A stretch of 52,954 bases of DNA from Candidatus Bathyarchaeota archaeon (GCA_013388905.1 JACAEI010000020.1:1-52954); one strand, 5' to 3'. Shown: positions 16,888-25,603, counted from the first letter of the stretch. The notes: a model not told the origin generated them from the sequence alone. Numbers and translations are program-made.

Positions 16888-17238
16888 CTAAAGGGGAAGA
16901 GCCCTTCCAAATGGGTGAATGAAATATGCTGAAAGCATTACTGCGTAAGTCGCCAACGCTGGTTTCCATTGGGCTTTGGCCAAAAATCCTGCAATCAACA
17001 CACTAAGGGGCTCAGCGATTATGCCGAACATCCAGAAAGGATCTGTTGGGTTTGCGATTCTGCCGATTGTGCTACCTATAAGCGCAGCAAAAAATCCTAT
17101 TTTTGGACCTAAGATTATTCCTTCGATAGATTCTAGGTAGATTCCCCAATTCCGCCACAGTCCAAACGAAATAAAATATAGAACCGCATGCAAAGCAGCA
17201 AATATGGCTGTTAGGCTTAATTGTAGACTCTTGCGTAT
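16888..17238 (-). pseudogene. ECF S component-like membrane gene, start unclear, ends at an in-frame TAG
   Basis: The frame reads RKSLQLSLTAIFAALHAVLYF, then GLWRNWGIYLESIEGIILGP, FFAALIGSTIGRI and FIHPFGRALPL before TAG. This resembles S-component-like archaeal membrane proteins. Two problems are visible. There is no ATG, GTG or TTG in frame between the upstream VIT-like gene's stop and the first helix; the codon before the basic start is ATA at 17236-17238, and the nearest in-frame ATG lies inside the upstream gene. And TAG interrupts the frame after LPL, while the same frame continues for more than 120 codons beyond. A pseudogene is the simplest reading; a non-canonical start plus readthrough is the alternative. 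Confidence 0.5.
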
Positions 17239-17288
17239 CGAACCACAATTTCTAGTATAGAGATTTGCACAAAAAGTTTGCGAAGGCT

Positions 17289-18128
17289 TTACATGCCACC
17301 TATTATTAATGCGGCAAAAACTGCAATCGTGATAATGGCAACTGTTTCCGCAAGAGTTATTTTCCAATGCACCTTTGTTCTCTGAGAACGATAACGCACA
17401 AGAAAAATGCCTACTATAGCGCCAACTATGCTTATGGATAGAATTATGCCAAGGAGATCAGGCAAAGTTAAATAAGCAATTATAGGGATTATGCCCGCCA
17501 AATAAGTAGTTGTGCCAGCTATTAAAGCAGCATATAGGTTTGATCTCTCTATTTCTCTTCGTAACATTACGAACAACTGTTTAACGAGCTTCAATGACTT
17601 GTCTCTTTCAATCTTGTCTGGTATGTCGCTTAGGCTATGGTCCATTAAAGTCTTTAATGTTAGCAAATCTGCGATGTCTTCGGTTTTTCCACCTAGCAAG
17701 AAGCTGGAAAAGTTTGTTATAGCTACTGCAGTTAGGCTTAAAATGGCAGCAAAGATTGTCATTTTAAAATTTAGATTGGCTAAAAATGCGGATAAAATTG
17801 CAACGAGTCCCGTAATGGAGCCGTCTGTTAAACCTGCCACAATCTCTAAAATTGGCTCCCTTTTCAAGAGCAGGTTTCGCCATTCTTTTCCTAGTTGAAG
17901 ACCTTTTTCTGTTAATTTAACTGTTTTCTGTTCGTCTATTAAGAGCCCTTCATCGCTCATTTCTTTTATAGCCTCGTCAACGTCAGTCATTTCCACGCAA
18001 ACGTAATTGGCGCAGTGTTTGTCTATTTGACGTTTAAGTGTGTATTTATCCAGAGCGGTTTTGTCGCTGAGGCTTAAAAGCACCATTACTCTTATGATGT
18101 CTGGCAATTCTTGTACTTCAAAGGACAA
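17289..18128 (-). CDS. VIT1/CCC1-like membrane protein with N-terminal winged helix
   Basis: A protein of 279 residues. The first ~85 look like a winged helix (LPDIIRVMVLLSLSDKTALDKYTLKRQI ending in LTEKGLQLGKEW). The rest has the VIT/CCC1 layout: a first helix starting REPILEIVAGLTDGSITGLV with the family's DG, a cytoplasmic helical insert with acidic residues (about 140-190), and three C-terminal helices. VIT/CCC1 proteins carry Fe2+ or Mn2+ out of the cytoplasm. A winged-helix head on such a transporter is unusual and may sense or regulate. It diverges from the M42 peptidase gene. Confidence 0.7.
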   Translation of the reverse strand: MSFEVQELPDIIRVMVLLSLSDKTALDKYTLKRQIDKHCANYVCVEMTDVDEAIKEMSDEGLLIDEQKTVKLTEKGLQLGKEWRNLLLKREPILEIVAGLTDGSITGLVAILSAFLANLNFKMTIFAAILSLTAVAITNFSSFLLGGKTEDIADLLTLKTLMDHSLSDIPDKIERDKSLKLVKQLFVMLRREIERSNLYAALIAGTTTYLAGIIPIIAYLTLPDLLGIILSISIVGAIVGIFLVRYRSQRTKVHWKITLAETVAIITIAVFAALIIGGM

Positions 18129-18252
18129 ATCGGCAAATCACCTTTGCGGAAGGAAGCGAAATATTACAACCCATGCTGAATTCGAGTTTTAATACCATAA
18201 CTGTTTAATATAAAGCTTTACGATTAAGTTAAGTCTTTAAGAGGTAACTATT

Positions 18253-19296
18253 ATGGTGATTGCTGAAACCCTAGAAAAACTTTCAAACGCTTGCGGTGTC
18301 ACTGGTAGAGAAGAAGAAGTTAGAAGCTTAATGAAGAAGTTTTTGAAACCTCACGTAGACGAGGTCAAGGAAGACAAGCTTGGAAACGTTATCGGCATAA
18401 AAGAAGGAAAGAAAAACACACCTAAAGTTATGCTTGCAGCGCATATGGACGAAATAGGCTTATTAGTCAAAACAATTTCAAAAGAAGGCTTTCTACAGTT
18501 TACAAAAATAGGTGGAATAGACGACCGCATTCTACTAGCCCAAAAAGTCATTGTATATACAGAAAAAGGACCCTTACATGGAATAATAGGCTCAAAACCA
18601 CCACACATCCAAAAAGAAGAAGAACGCAAGAAAGTACTCACTTATGACGAACTTTTCATAGATGTAGGCGCTGAAAACCAAGAACAAGCCAAACGGATGG
18701 GAGCAAAAATAGGCGACCCTGTGGGCTTTGACATCAAATTTGCAAGAATTGGAAAAGATATTGTAATTGGCAAGGCTTTGGATGACCGTGTTGGATGCGC
18801 TGTCATGATTGAGGCGATGAAGCAGTTAAAAGGTAAGGATTGCACCGTTTACGCTGTTGGAACTGTGCAGGAAGAGGTTGGCTTGAGAGGAGCAACAACT
18901 GCTGCTTTTGGAATATGCCCTGATGTTGGCATAGCGCTTGATGTCACTGTTGCTGGTGATGTACCTGGAGTAAGGGAAGTTGAGGCACCAATAAAACTGA
19001 AAAAAGGTCCTTCAATAGAGATTGCTGACGCAGGATTGATTACCCATCCAAAAGTTTTGCGTTTGCTTGTGGATGCTGCTGAAGAGAACAAGATTCCATA
19101 TCAGCTTGAAACAGGCTTGCCTGGTTCAACAGACGCAGCGCGCATTTCGTTAACTAGAGAAGGGGTTCCATGTGGCGTCATATCTGTGCCCACACGTTAT
19201 ATTCACAGCCCAATATCCCTGCTCAGCCTAGAGGATGTGGACAATGCTGTAAAATTGACTGTTGCTGCCATCCAAAAAATTCCAAAATATTTCTAA
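18253..19296 (+). CDS. M42 family metallo-aminopeptidase (TET type)
   Basis: A protein of 347 residues matching the M42 family of two-metal aminopeptidases, which form large tetrahedral shells and trim peptides released by the proteasome. Metal and catalytic motifs are AAHMDEIGLL (His64, Asp66), KALDDRVGC, the general-base EE in VQEEVGLRGA, ALDVTVAGD, and the late histidine in RYIHSPISL. A ribosome site GAGGTAAC precedes ATG 18253. Older databases label this family endoglucanase M, which is misleading. Confidence 0.92.
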   Translation: MVIAETLEKLSNACGVTGREEEVRSLMKKFLKPHVDEVKEDKLGNVIGIKEGKKNTPKVMLAAHMDEIGLLVKTISKEGFLQFTKIGGIDDRILLAQKVIVYTEKGPLHGIIGSKPPHIQKEEERKKVLTYDELFIDVGAENQEQAKRMGAKIGDPVGFDIKFARIGKDIVIGKALDDRVGCAVMIEAMKQLKGKDCTVYAVGTVQEEVGLRGATTAAFGICPDVGIALDVTVAGDVPGVREVEAPIKLKKGPSIEIADAGLITHPKVLRLLVDAAEENKIPYQLETGLPGSTDAARISLTREGVPCGVISVPTRYIHSPISLLSLEDVDNAVKLTVAAIQKIPKYF

Positions 19297-19316
19297 CAAT
19301 TCTAAGATGTTGAAAA

Positions 19317-19769
19317 ATGAAGCAGAAAAATGTGCTCAGCGAAAAAGCTGCAGAGCACTTTCGGGAAGGCTACAATTGCGCTCAAAGTGTATTATTAACA
19401 ATGTTTGAACATTGGAGCAGTTATGAAAATAATTTAATTCCAAATATTGCTACGGGGTTTGGCGGGGGGATAGGACGCTGTGGCTCTATTTGTGGTGCTT
19501 TAGCTGGCGGTGTAATGACTATAGGGATTAAATATGGAACAGATGAACCTTCTCTAGAAAAAAGGCTAAAAGCGTATGAACTTGCGCAAAAACTCTACAA
19601 ACAATTCGAGAAACATCATGGAAGCGTTTTTTGTCGGGAGCTTATTGGATATGACCTTTCAAATCCAAAACAATTGGAAGAAGCCAAAAAAGCTAACGTG
19701 TTTGAGGAGAGATGTTCCCAATTTATAAGAAAAACTGTCGAGATTCTCGTAGAACTAAGCGAGCAATAA
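19317..19769 (+). CDS. C-GCAxxG-C-C family redox-type protein
   Basis: A protein of 150 residues with the conserved cysteine set of the C_GCAxxG_C_C family: YNCAQSVL, FGGGIGRCGSICGALAGG, FCRELIGYDL and EERCSQFI. The family is thought to be redox-active or metal-binding, but no reaction is firm. It starts 20 bases after the M42 peptidase stop and probably shares its transcript. Confidence 0.8.
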   Translation: MKQKNVLSEKAAEHFREGYNCAQSVLLTMFEHWSSYENNLIPNIATGFGGGIGRCGSICGALAGGVMTIGIKYGTDEPSLEKRLKAYELAQKLYKQFEKHHGSVFCRELIGYDLSNPKQLEEAKKANVFEERCSQFIRKTVEILVELSEQ

Positions 19770-19829
19770 TCAATCTCTCAGCTAGAGTAACAGAACGATT
19801 TTAAAATTAGAAAGGCTCTATTATTCTCT

Positions 19830-20267
19830 ATGGCTAGGAAGAAGCGCTTCGAATTTCTGGAGCATACAGCGGACGCGTATATAGCTGCTTATGGACGAGA
19901 TTTAGCTGAGGCTTTTGAAAATGCTGCGTTCGCCATGTTTGATGTTATGACAGATATAGCGAAGATTACGCCCGAAGTTAAGGATAGCGTTGAAGTTGCC
20001 GCAGAAGATGAGCATGCGCTTCTTTACATTTGGCTTGAAACGTTGCTTATAAAATTCGATATTTATGGCATGCTTTATTCTAAATTTAAAATTCTTCAGC
20101 TGAAGAAAACTGCGAAAGGGTTTATGCTTAGGGCAGAGATTTGGGGCGAGAAATTCAATCCTAAGAAACACATGCAAAAGGTTGGCGTGAAGGCTATCAC
20201 TTATCACGTGATGGAAATTATCAAAGAAGCAGGCAAAGTAACGCTGAAATTCATTCTCGACATCTAA
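19830..20267 (+). CDS. Archease, RtcB ligase cofactor
   Basis: A protein of 145 residues with the archease pattern: FEFLEHTADAYIAAYG at the start, ENAAFAMFDVMTD, LLYIWLETLLIKFD and AITYHVMEI. Archease speeds guanylylation and turnover of the tRNA ligase RtcB through a metal site at its acidic residues. rtcB lies 2.3 kb downstream at 22615, so both parts of the tRNA-splicing ligase are close together. The stop overlaps the convergent adk stop by four bases. Confidence 0.93.
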   Translation: MARKKRFEFLEHTADAYIAAYGRDLAEAFENAAFAMFDVMTDIAKITPEVKDSVEVAAEDEHALLYIWLETLLIKFDIYGMLYSKFKILQLKKTAKGFMLRAEIWGEKFNPKKHMQKVGVKAITYHVMEIIKEAGKVTLKFILDI

Positions 20268-20914
20268 ACGAGCTTTAATTTTTTTAATCCTTTCAGAATC
20301 TCTTCCACTGCTACTTCAGGCGGTGTTTCTAACGCCTTAGTTTTGAACTCGATAAACGGAACTCCTTTTTCCTTGTAATACCGTATAAGTGGACTTGTTT
20401 GCTGTTCATAAACTTGTATACGCTTCTTTATGACTTCTGGTGTGTCATCAAGTCGCTGATATAACGGTCCTCCACATTTGTCACATATACCCTCCACTTT
20501 CGATTTCAAATAGCGAATATTGTAGACTTCGCCGCAGTTTTTACATATTCTCCTTGTGGATAAGCGCTCAATAATTATCCAGTCAGGCACTATTAACTGG
20601 ATAATGGCATCAATTTTCGTAATTTTTTCTAGAGCTTTTGCTTGGTCGATTGTGCGTGGATAACCGTCGAAGATGAAGCCTTTCTGGGTTTTTGCTATGT
20701 GTTGTTTCAAAACCCGTATGGTCAAACTGTCTGGGACAAGCAATCCTTTTTCAACGTATTCTTTAACTTCTCTTCCCAAGTCGGTATCTTCTTTTATGAT
20801 TTCACGAAAAATGTCGCCCATAGCAACTACATTAACATTCAGTTTTTCTTGTAACCGCGAAGCATATGTGCCCTTACCAGAACCAGGTGCACCGAAAATT
20901 ATAGCATTAACCAT
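20264..20914 (-). CDS. adk: Adenylate kinase
   Basis: A protein of 216 residues. It carries the P-loop FGAPGSGKGT, AMGDIFREII, DGYPRTIDQA, and a long lid with a zinc-type four-cysteine motif (CKNCGEVY, CDKCGGPLY). It balances AMP, ADP and ATP. I start at the ATG of MVNAIIFGAPG (20914) because family members begin there. An upstream ATG would add nine residues with no family match. Confidence 0.93.
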   Translation of the reverse strand: MVNAIIFGAPGSGKGTYASRLQEKLNVNVVAMGDIFREIIKEDTDLGREVKEYVEKGLLVPDSLTIRVLKQHIAKTQKGFIFDGYPRTIDQAKALEKITKIDAIIQLIVPDWIIIERLSTRRICKNCGEVYNIRYLKSKVEGICDKCGGPLYQRLDDTPEVIKKRIQVYEQQTSPLIRYYKEKGVPFIEFKTKALETPPEVAVEEILKGLKKLKLV

Positions 20915-21036
20915 GTTATTCGCCTTCATTGTTCGCATCACGTATTATTTCCGTAGATGGTAATTGATTGATAATTAAACGTTACTATGAGGCTTGTTGA
21001 AGCTGTTAAGCGAAAGTGCTACTTGTTTGGTATTTA

Positions 21037-21507
21037 TTAGCGAATTAAAAACGTTACCTCTTTTACCAAAGTTTCTGGAATAAGGGATCTTCCCTTGCGT
21101 CTGTTCATCCTAACAAATCCAAATTTTCTTAAGACTTGTAAATCCTGATAAACGTTTTTAACGTTTCGCCTGATTTTTGTAGCTAAATCATTTATTGAGT
21201 CTACTCTCAAAGCAGCAAGCTGATACAACAATTCAATCCTTTTAGGCGCCAACAAAGCCACTTGCTCAGGCTTTAAGTCTTTAATTTCCTCAACAGTATA
21301 GTCTAATTGCCCCTCTTCAATGTAGCCCTTATAGCTATTTACAAGCTCAACCCATTCAAAATAAACTGTTGTCAGCTTGGCATCCGGCTTATGCTTAAGG
21401 AAATGTTCTTCAAACTTTTCAAAACTCATGCCAAATTCTTTTTCAAACCTCTTGATTCTAGCGTCTATTTCTTCTAATGTTAGATTTCGAATAATTTTGA
21501 TAAGCAT
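21037..21507 (-). CDS. HVO_A0114-like winged-helix DNA-binding protein
   Basis: A protein of 156 residues. An N-terminal helical region (LTLEEIDARIKRFEKEFGMSFEKFEE) is followed by a linker and a C-terminal winged helix (ELLYQLAALRVDSINDLATKI, NVKNVYQDLQVLRKFGFVRM). It resembles archaeal regulators that often act as antitoxin-like partners. No toxin gene lies beside it. The target is unknown, though it is next to the divergent MBL/rtcB pair. Confidence 0.65.
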   Translation of the reverse strand: MLIKIIRNLTLEEIDARIKRFEKEFGMSFEKFEEHFLKHKPDAKLTTVYFEWVELVNSYKGYIEEGQLDYTVEEIKDLKPEQVALLAPKRIELLYQLAALRVDSINDLATKIRRNVKNVYQDLQVLRKFGFVRMNRRKGRSLIPETLVKEVTFLIR

Positions 21508-21622
21508 TTTCTTCTCACAATTCTAACTTAAAGCCTTCATGCGCTTAAAATCTTCACGATGAAAACGTTTAAAGCAGTTAATAACGCCTTTTTAAATTCT
21601 ATACACGAAATGATGGCAAGGT

Positions 21623-22546
21623 GTGAAAGTGCACATAACAAAGCTCGCGGAGCATCTTTATCTGGTCGACCTTGAAACTGCTGGAATAAAAAATTTTATT
21701 GCTAGCTACATACTGAAAGGAAAACAAGTAGCAATAGTTGAAACAGGCCCAACGTCATCAGTGTCGAATTTGCTCTCTGCCCTAAAAGAGCTTAACATAA
21801 AACTAGAAAATGTAGCTTACTTGGCTGTTTCCCATATACATTTAGACCACGGAGGAGGCACTGGAAAACTAATAAAACACTTGCCCAAAGCCAAAGTCAT
21901 CGTCCACCCGCGCGGAGCACCTCATCTAGTAAATCCTGAAAAACTGTGGCAACAATCCCAGCTAGTTTTGGGAAAAATAACCAAAATATATGGTTCTCCA
22001 AAGCCTGTCCCCACAGAAAGAATCATTGCAGCGGCAGACGGCATGACATTTGACGTTGGACATGGCGTTAAGCTAAAAGTCATAGAAACACTCGGTCATG
22101 CTTCACATCATCTAAGCTATCATGAGCCACTAACTGAAGGAGTTTTTCCTGGCGATGCTGCGGGCATTTTTCTGAATGAAATTGATGTTATTGTGCCCAC
22201 AACACCCGCGCCCTTTCGTTTAGACATCGCACTGACTTCCTTAGATAAGCTCCTCAATCTAAAACCGAAGTTTTTGTATTATAGCCACTTCGGCAAAGCC
22301 GACAACGCTGTGAAAAAACTCCAAACCTATGCGCATCAGCTTAAACTTTGGGCGAAAACTGTCAAACAAGGATTAACAAACAAAGAAGGCTTAGAAGCGA
22401 TAAGAGAGAAAATAATAAAGAACGATGTAGCAGTTCAAAAAGCTTTGCAATACATTAAGATGCATCCAATTCTGAGTGAAACGACATTAAACGAAAGCGT
22501 GCAAGGTTTCATCGATTTTGTTGCCAATTTTCCACTTCCTGAATAG
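21623..22546 (+). CDS. MBL-fold metallo-hydrolase
   Basis: A protein of 307 residues. The zinc-binding SHIHLDHGGG (HxHxDH) is near residue 71, followed by VIVHPRGAPHL, a GHASHHLSY histidine, and FPGDAAGIFL for the bridging aspartate. It belongs to the glyoxalase II-like branch of the superfamily; its substrate is unknown. The start is GTG 21623. It lies 68 bases upstream of rtcB on the same strand, so they may be co-transcribed. Confidence 0.85.
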   Translation: MKVHITKLAEHLYLVDLETAGIKNFIASYILKGKQVAIVETGPTSSVSNLLSALKELNIKLENVAYLAVSHIHLDHGGGTGKLIKHLPKAKVIVHPRGAPHLVNPEKLWQQSQLVLGKITKIYGSPKPVPTERIIAAADGMTFDVGHGVKLKVIETLGHASHHLSYHEPLTEGVFPGDAAGIFLNEIDVIVPTTPAPFRLDIALTSLDKLLNLKPKFLYYSHFGKADNAVKKLQTYAHQLKLWAKTVKQGLTNKEGLEAIREKIIKNDVAVQKALQYIKMHPILSETTLNESVQGFIDFVANFPLPE

Positions 22547-22614
22547 TTTTGTTTTGGTGTAAACGCCAAAATCGTTTATATGTAGCAAGCTCCCGATTTG
22601 TAATAGGTGAAAAA

Positions 22615-24093
22615 ATGGAAGAAGGAGAAGGCGGCGCTCCAACAGAAAAAGTTCCACTCGAAAAAATCGACAATTATACTTGGCGCATTCCGAAGTATAA
22701 GCCGGGCATGCGCGTTAACGGCATAGTCTTTGCTAATCGAGAATTATTGGATAAAATGCAAACAGATAGAACACTTCAACAATGCGTAAACGTTGCACAT
22801 TTACCTGGAATTTACAAACATGCAATAACATTGCCCGATGGTCACGAAGGATACGGTTTCCCTATAGGCGGCGTAGCCGCAACCGACTACACCGAAGGTG
22901 TAATCAGCCCTGGAGGAGTAGGTTATGACATAAACTGTGGTGTTCGCTTATTAACGACAAACCTTTCAGAACGAGACATACAACCAAAACTTGCAGAACT
23001 TACAGGAGTCATTTTTGACAATGTCCCAAGCGGACTTGGAAGCCGCCGTAAAGATTTCAAAGTAACAATCCACGACTTGGATGGACTTGTTATGGAAGGT
23101 GTCCAATGGGTTATTGATAAAGGATTAGGTTGGTCAGAAGATGCAGAACACTGCGAAGAACGAGGATGCATGAAAAATGCTGATCCTGACAAGGTTTCCA
23201 CCACAGCAAAAAATAGAGGATTAACTCAAATCGGGACATTAGGCTCAGGAAACCATTTCCTCGAAATCCAAAAAGTGGACAAAATCTACGATTCAAAGAT
23301 CGCAAAAATCTTCGGGATTGAGCATGAAGGCCAAGTAACAACAATGATTCATTGCGGCTCTCGAGGCTTCGGTCACCAAGTTTGCTCTGATTATTTACGT
23401 GTTATGGAGAGGGCTGTACACAAATATAACATTGCGTTACCTGACCGTGAACTTGCATGTGCGCCTGGAAATAGTAAAGAAGCTGAAGAATATTATCAGG
23501 CAATGGCGTGCGCTGTTAACTATGCCTTTGCAAATCGCCAAGTAATAATGCATTGGGTTCGTCAAAGTTTTCAACAAGCTTTTAAGACAGATCCAGAACG
23601 TTTCGGGCTAAAACTTGTTTATGATGTAGCCCATAACATTGCAAAGATAGAAAACCACAGAGTTAATGGCGAACAAAAGAAGGTTTGGGTTCACAGGAAA
23701 GGCGCAACGCGAGCTTTTCCACCTAATCATCCCGAAATACCGCACGATTATAGCGCGGCGGGACAGCCTGTGCTCATACCTGGAAGTATGGGAACAAGCT
23801 CTTGGCTTTTGGTAGGCACAGAAAAAGCCATGCAACTAAGTTTTGGTTCGACAGCCCATGGCGCAGGAAGAATGCTAAGCAGAAGCGCAGCTAAAAGAAG
23901 ATTCTGGGGTGGAGATGTGAAAAAGGCTTTAGAACAGCGGGGAATCGTCGTCCGTTCTGCAAGCTCAGTAGTGTTAGCAGAGGAAGCTGATCCAGCTTAC
24001 AAAAGTGTTGATATGGTTGCAGACGTAAGCGACAAAGTGGGAATAGCCACAAAAATTGTAAGATTTGTTCCTTTAGCTGTAGTGAAGGGATAA
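22615..24093 (+). CDS. rtcB: RNA-splicing ligase RtcB
   Basis: A protein of 492 residues that joins 2',3'-cyclic phosphate and 5'-OH RNA ends with GTP and Mn2+, mainly for tRNA splicing. Landmarks are DGHEGYGFPIGGVAA, GGVGYDINCGVRLL, GSGNHFLEIQ, HCGSRGFGHQV, GSMGTSSWLLVG and AHGAGRMLSRS. The start at 22615 is set by AGGTGAAAAA directly before the ATG and by the family N-terminus; the longer frame from 22549 is not needed. The sequence shows no intein. Confidence 0.96.
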   Translation: MEEGEGGAPTEKVPLEKIDNYTWRIPKYKPGMRVNGIVFANRELLDKMQTDRTLQQCVNVAHLPGIYKHAITLPDGHEGYGFPIGGVAATDYTEGVISPGGVGYDINCGVRLLTTNLSERDIQPKLAELTGVIFDNVPSGLGSRRKDFKVTIHDLDGLVMEGVQWVIDKGLGWSEDAEHCEERGCMKNADPDKVSTTAKNRGLTQIGTLGSGNHFLEIQKVDKIYDSKIAKIFGIEHEGQVTTMIHCGSRGFGHQVCSDYLRVMERAVHKYNIALPDRELACAPGNSKEAEEYYQAMACAVNYAFANRQVIMHWVRQSFQQAFKTDPERFGLKLVYDVAHNIAKIENHRVNGEQKKVWVHRKGATRAFPPNHPEIPHDYSAAGQPVLIPGSMGTSSWLLVGTEKAMQLSFGSTAHGAGRMLSRSAAKRRFWGGDVKKALEQRGIVVRSASSVVLAEEADPAYKSVDMVADVSDKVGIATKIVRFVPLAVVKG

Positions 24094-24100
24094 AGCGTTC

Positions 24101-24493
24101 TCAATTTTTCTTCTTTAGCGGTTTCAACTTTTGGTTTTGCAAATTTGTTTTTGTTTTCTTTTCAATTTTCAACTTCTGCTCTTCTAGCAAATGTGCTTTC
24201 TGTATTTCCTTCATGTACCATGATCTGTCTCTGGCATAGTGAATTGCTAGGGCTATTCCTAAACAGAGCAAAGCCAAACCTATAGATGTTAATGCGAGGC
24301 CCAAAAGGCTGTATGGATGCGAGGTCAAGTGATATGGAATTATTAGGAACCATTCCGGGCTTTCCACTTTTATCACAGTTTCGAGTAAGCCTCCCACAAA
24401 AAATATCGAGCCTATTATGACTATTAGGTATCCAATTGTCTCGTTATGTCTTGATTCCTCAGCCTTTTCGTGCAGATACTCACTGAAAAGCAT
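24101..24493 (-). CDS. Small membrane protein, paralogue of the one at 28845
   Basis: A protein of 130 residues. It begins MLFSEYLHEKAEESRHNET, followed by two membrane-segment pairs and the motif HYARDRSWYMKEIQKAH, then a lysine/glutamine-rich tail. The protein at 28845-29222 has the same opening (YLHEKAEESRHNET) and the same RDR.WYM.E..KA motif, so the two are paralogues. The start ATG 24493 is chosen to match the paralogue. The function is unknown. The conserved ends probably lie on the cytoplasmic side. Confidence 0.65.
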   Translation of the reverse strand: MLFSEYLHEKAEESRHNETIGYLIVIIGSIFFVGGLLETVIKVESPEWFLIIPYHLTSHPYSLLGLALTSIGLALLCLGIALAIHYARDRSWYMKEIQKAHLLEEQKLKIEKKTKTNLQNQKLKPLKKKN

Positions 24494-24552
24494 TGAATTC
24501 ACACTTGAAACATGGAAAGGCTTTCTATAAGCTTTATCACGATTTCCGAATA

Positions 24553-24818
24553 CTATTCTGCGAAACTCGTCCACTTGAAATTAAGATATGTTCTTGGTCT
24601 TCTTCTATTGGCTTTTCTCGTATGTCTTCCTTTGAGGCAGTCTAGGCATAGATAAAGAAGCACATCTTCGCGTAGCAGTGATACTTATCCATTCGTGGTT
24701 TTACGAGGAACACTCTGCAATGTTGACATTCTACTTGGATGATATCATCCGAAATGAATCTTATTTGTGTAGCACCACATAATGGACATGTTAGGCTTCT
24801 GTTTCTGATTCGTTCAAC
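24553..24818 (-). pseudogene. Remnant of a zinc-ribbon protein, frameshifted and without a start
   Basis: This lies in the 24575-24937 stretch that has no intact gene. One reverse frame opens after a TAG at 24819-24821 and reads SLTCPLCGATQIRF, then VECQHCRVFLVKPRMDKYH, before drifting to a TAG. A second frame continues with DVLLYLCLDCLKGRHTRKANRR to a TAG at 24553-24555. Joined, they make a small two-ribbon zinc protein with CxxC pairs. Neither frame has a usable start codon. I read it as a decayed gene; a sequencing error is the alternative. The rest of the stretch holds the promoter region of the zinc-finger gene at 24938. Confidence 0.4.
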
Positions 24819-24937
24819 CTATCATTAATTTAACCTAGTATCATTGTGCTTTAATCTGTTTTGGATGGTATGCGTTTATATCGCAAGTGTTTGCTATAAT
24901 TATTCAGAGTTGTCTCGTCAATTATACGTGATTGTAG

Positions 24938-25603
24938 ATGCCGTTGAAAGACGAATGTTGTCTGTGCAAAAGAGTGCTTCCATATAGTTATCTTAGACGA
25001 TGCCAACGATGTGGACATTTGTATTGTAGAGACTGTATGGTTTCTGACGTAACGACAAGTGACTTCAAGCGAATGTTTTGCCTCCATTGTGCAAGAAAAA
25101 TTGTCTCGCCCCAACCGTTTTCCAAGTATGGCGCCCTTACGCGGCATCTGAAATTTAGGTCAGCATTCACAAATACTGTCAAACTTTCTTTTGCAGAGAT
25201 AGATGGAATAATAAGCGATAATTTGCCAATGAGTGCCTACAAAACTGAAAGTTGGTGGAGCAACATGCCAACCAATGCGCATGCTAAGGCTTGGCTTGAC
25301 GCTGGATGGAACGTGCACGAAATAAACTTGAAAGAAGGCTATGTGGTTTTCAAAAAAATAAATAACTTGAAAACTAAACGTTATAGAAGGAAAGTTTCCC
25401 GCGGCGAGATTAAGCCGTTTACTCCAGTTCGTGTCCGCATCCCAAAAAGCAACAAACCGTCTAAGACGAGAGTTTCAAAGCTTTATGCACGGCTTAAAAA
25501 TTTGGAACGGCAGAGGGCTTCTTTGCCCACTTATCCTGGAAGCTTCAAGCCGAAACCAAAACACGAAAAGATACTATTCAAGCCAGAAAAGAAACCACAA
25601 TAA
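24938..25603 (+). CDS. FYVE/RING-like zinc finger fused to a DUF7662-type domain
   Basis: A protein of 221 residues. Residues 7-51 form an eight-cysteine cross-brace finger: C7-x2-C10, C22-x2-C25, C30-x2-C33, C48-x2-C51, with spacing close to FYVE/RING treble clefs. Residues about 85-145 (LSFAEIDGIISDNLPMSAY, ESWWSNMPTNAHAKAWLDAGW, VVFKKI) match the small DUF7662 domain known mostly from bacteria. The last 75 residues are strongly basic (KTKRYRRKVSRG, many Lys/Pro) and could bind nucleic acid. I know no function for the combination. It sits before tRNA-Gly on the same strand. Confidence 0.65.
   Translation: MPLKDECCLCKRVLPYSYLRRCQRCGHLYCRDCMVSDVTTSDFKRMFCLHCARKIVSPQPFSKYGALTRHLKFRSAFTNTVKLSFAEIDGIISDNLPMSAYKTESWWSNMPTNAHAKAWLDAGWNVHEINLKEGYVVFKKINNLKTKRYRRKVSRGEIKPFTPVRVRIPKSNKPSKTRVSKLYARLKNLERQRASLPTYPGSFKPKPKHEKILFKPEKKPQ

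Noticed and set aside
9823-17238. Genome-wide reassignment of TAG to pyrrolysine
   Set aside because: Many normal genes in the window end in TAG and no pyl genes are seen, so reassignment as a general rule is unlikely here; local readthrough is kept as an open question.
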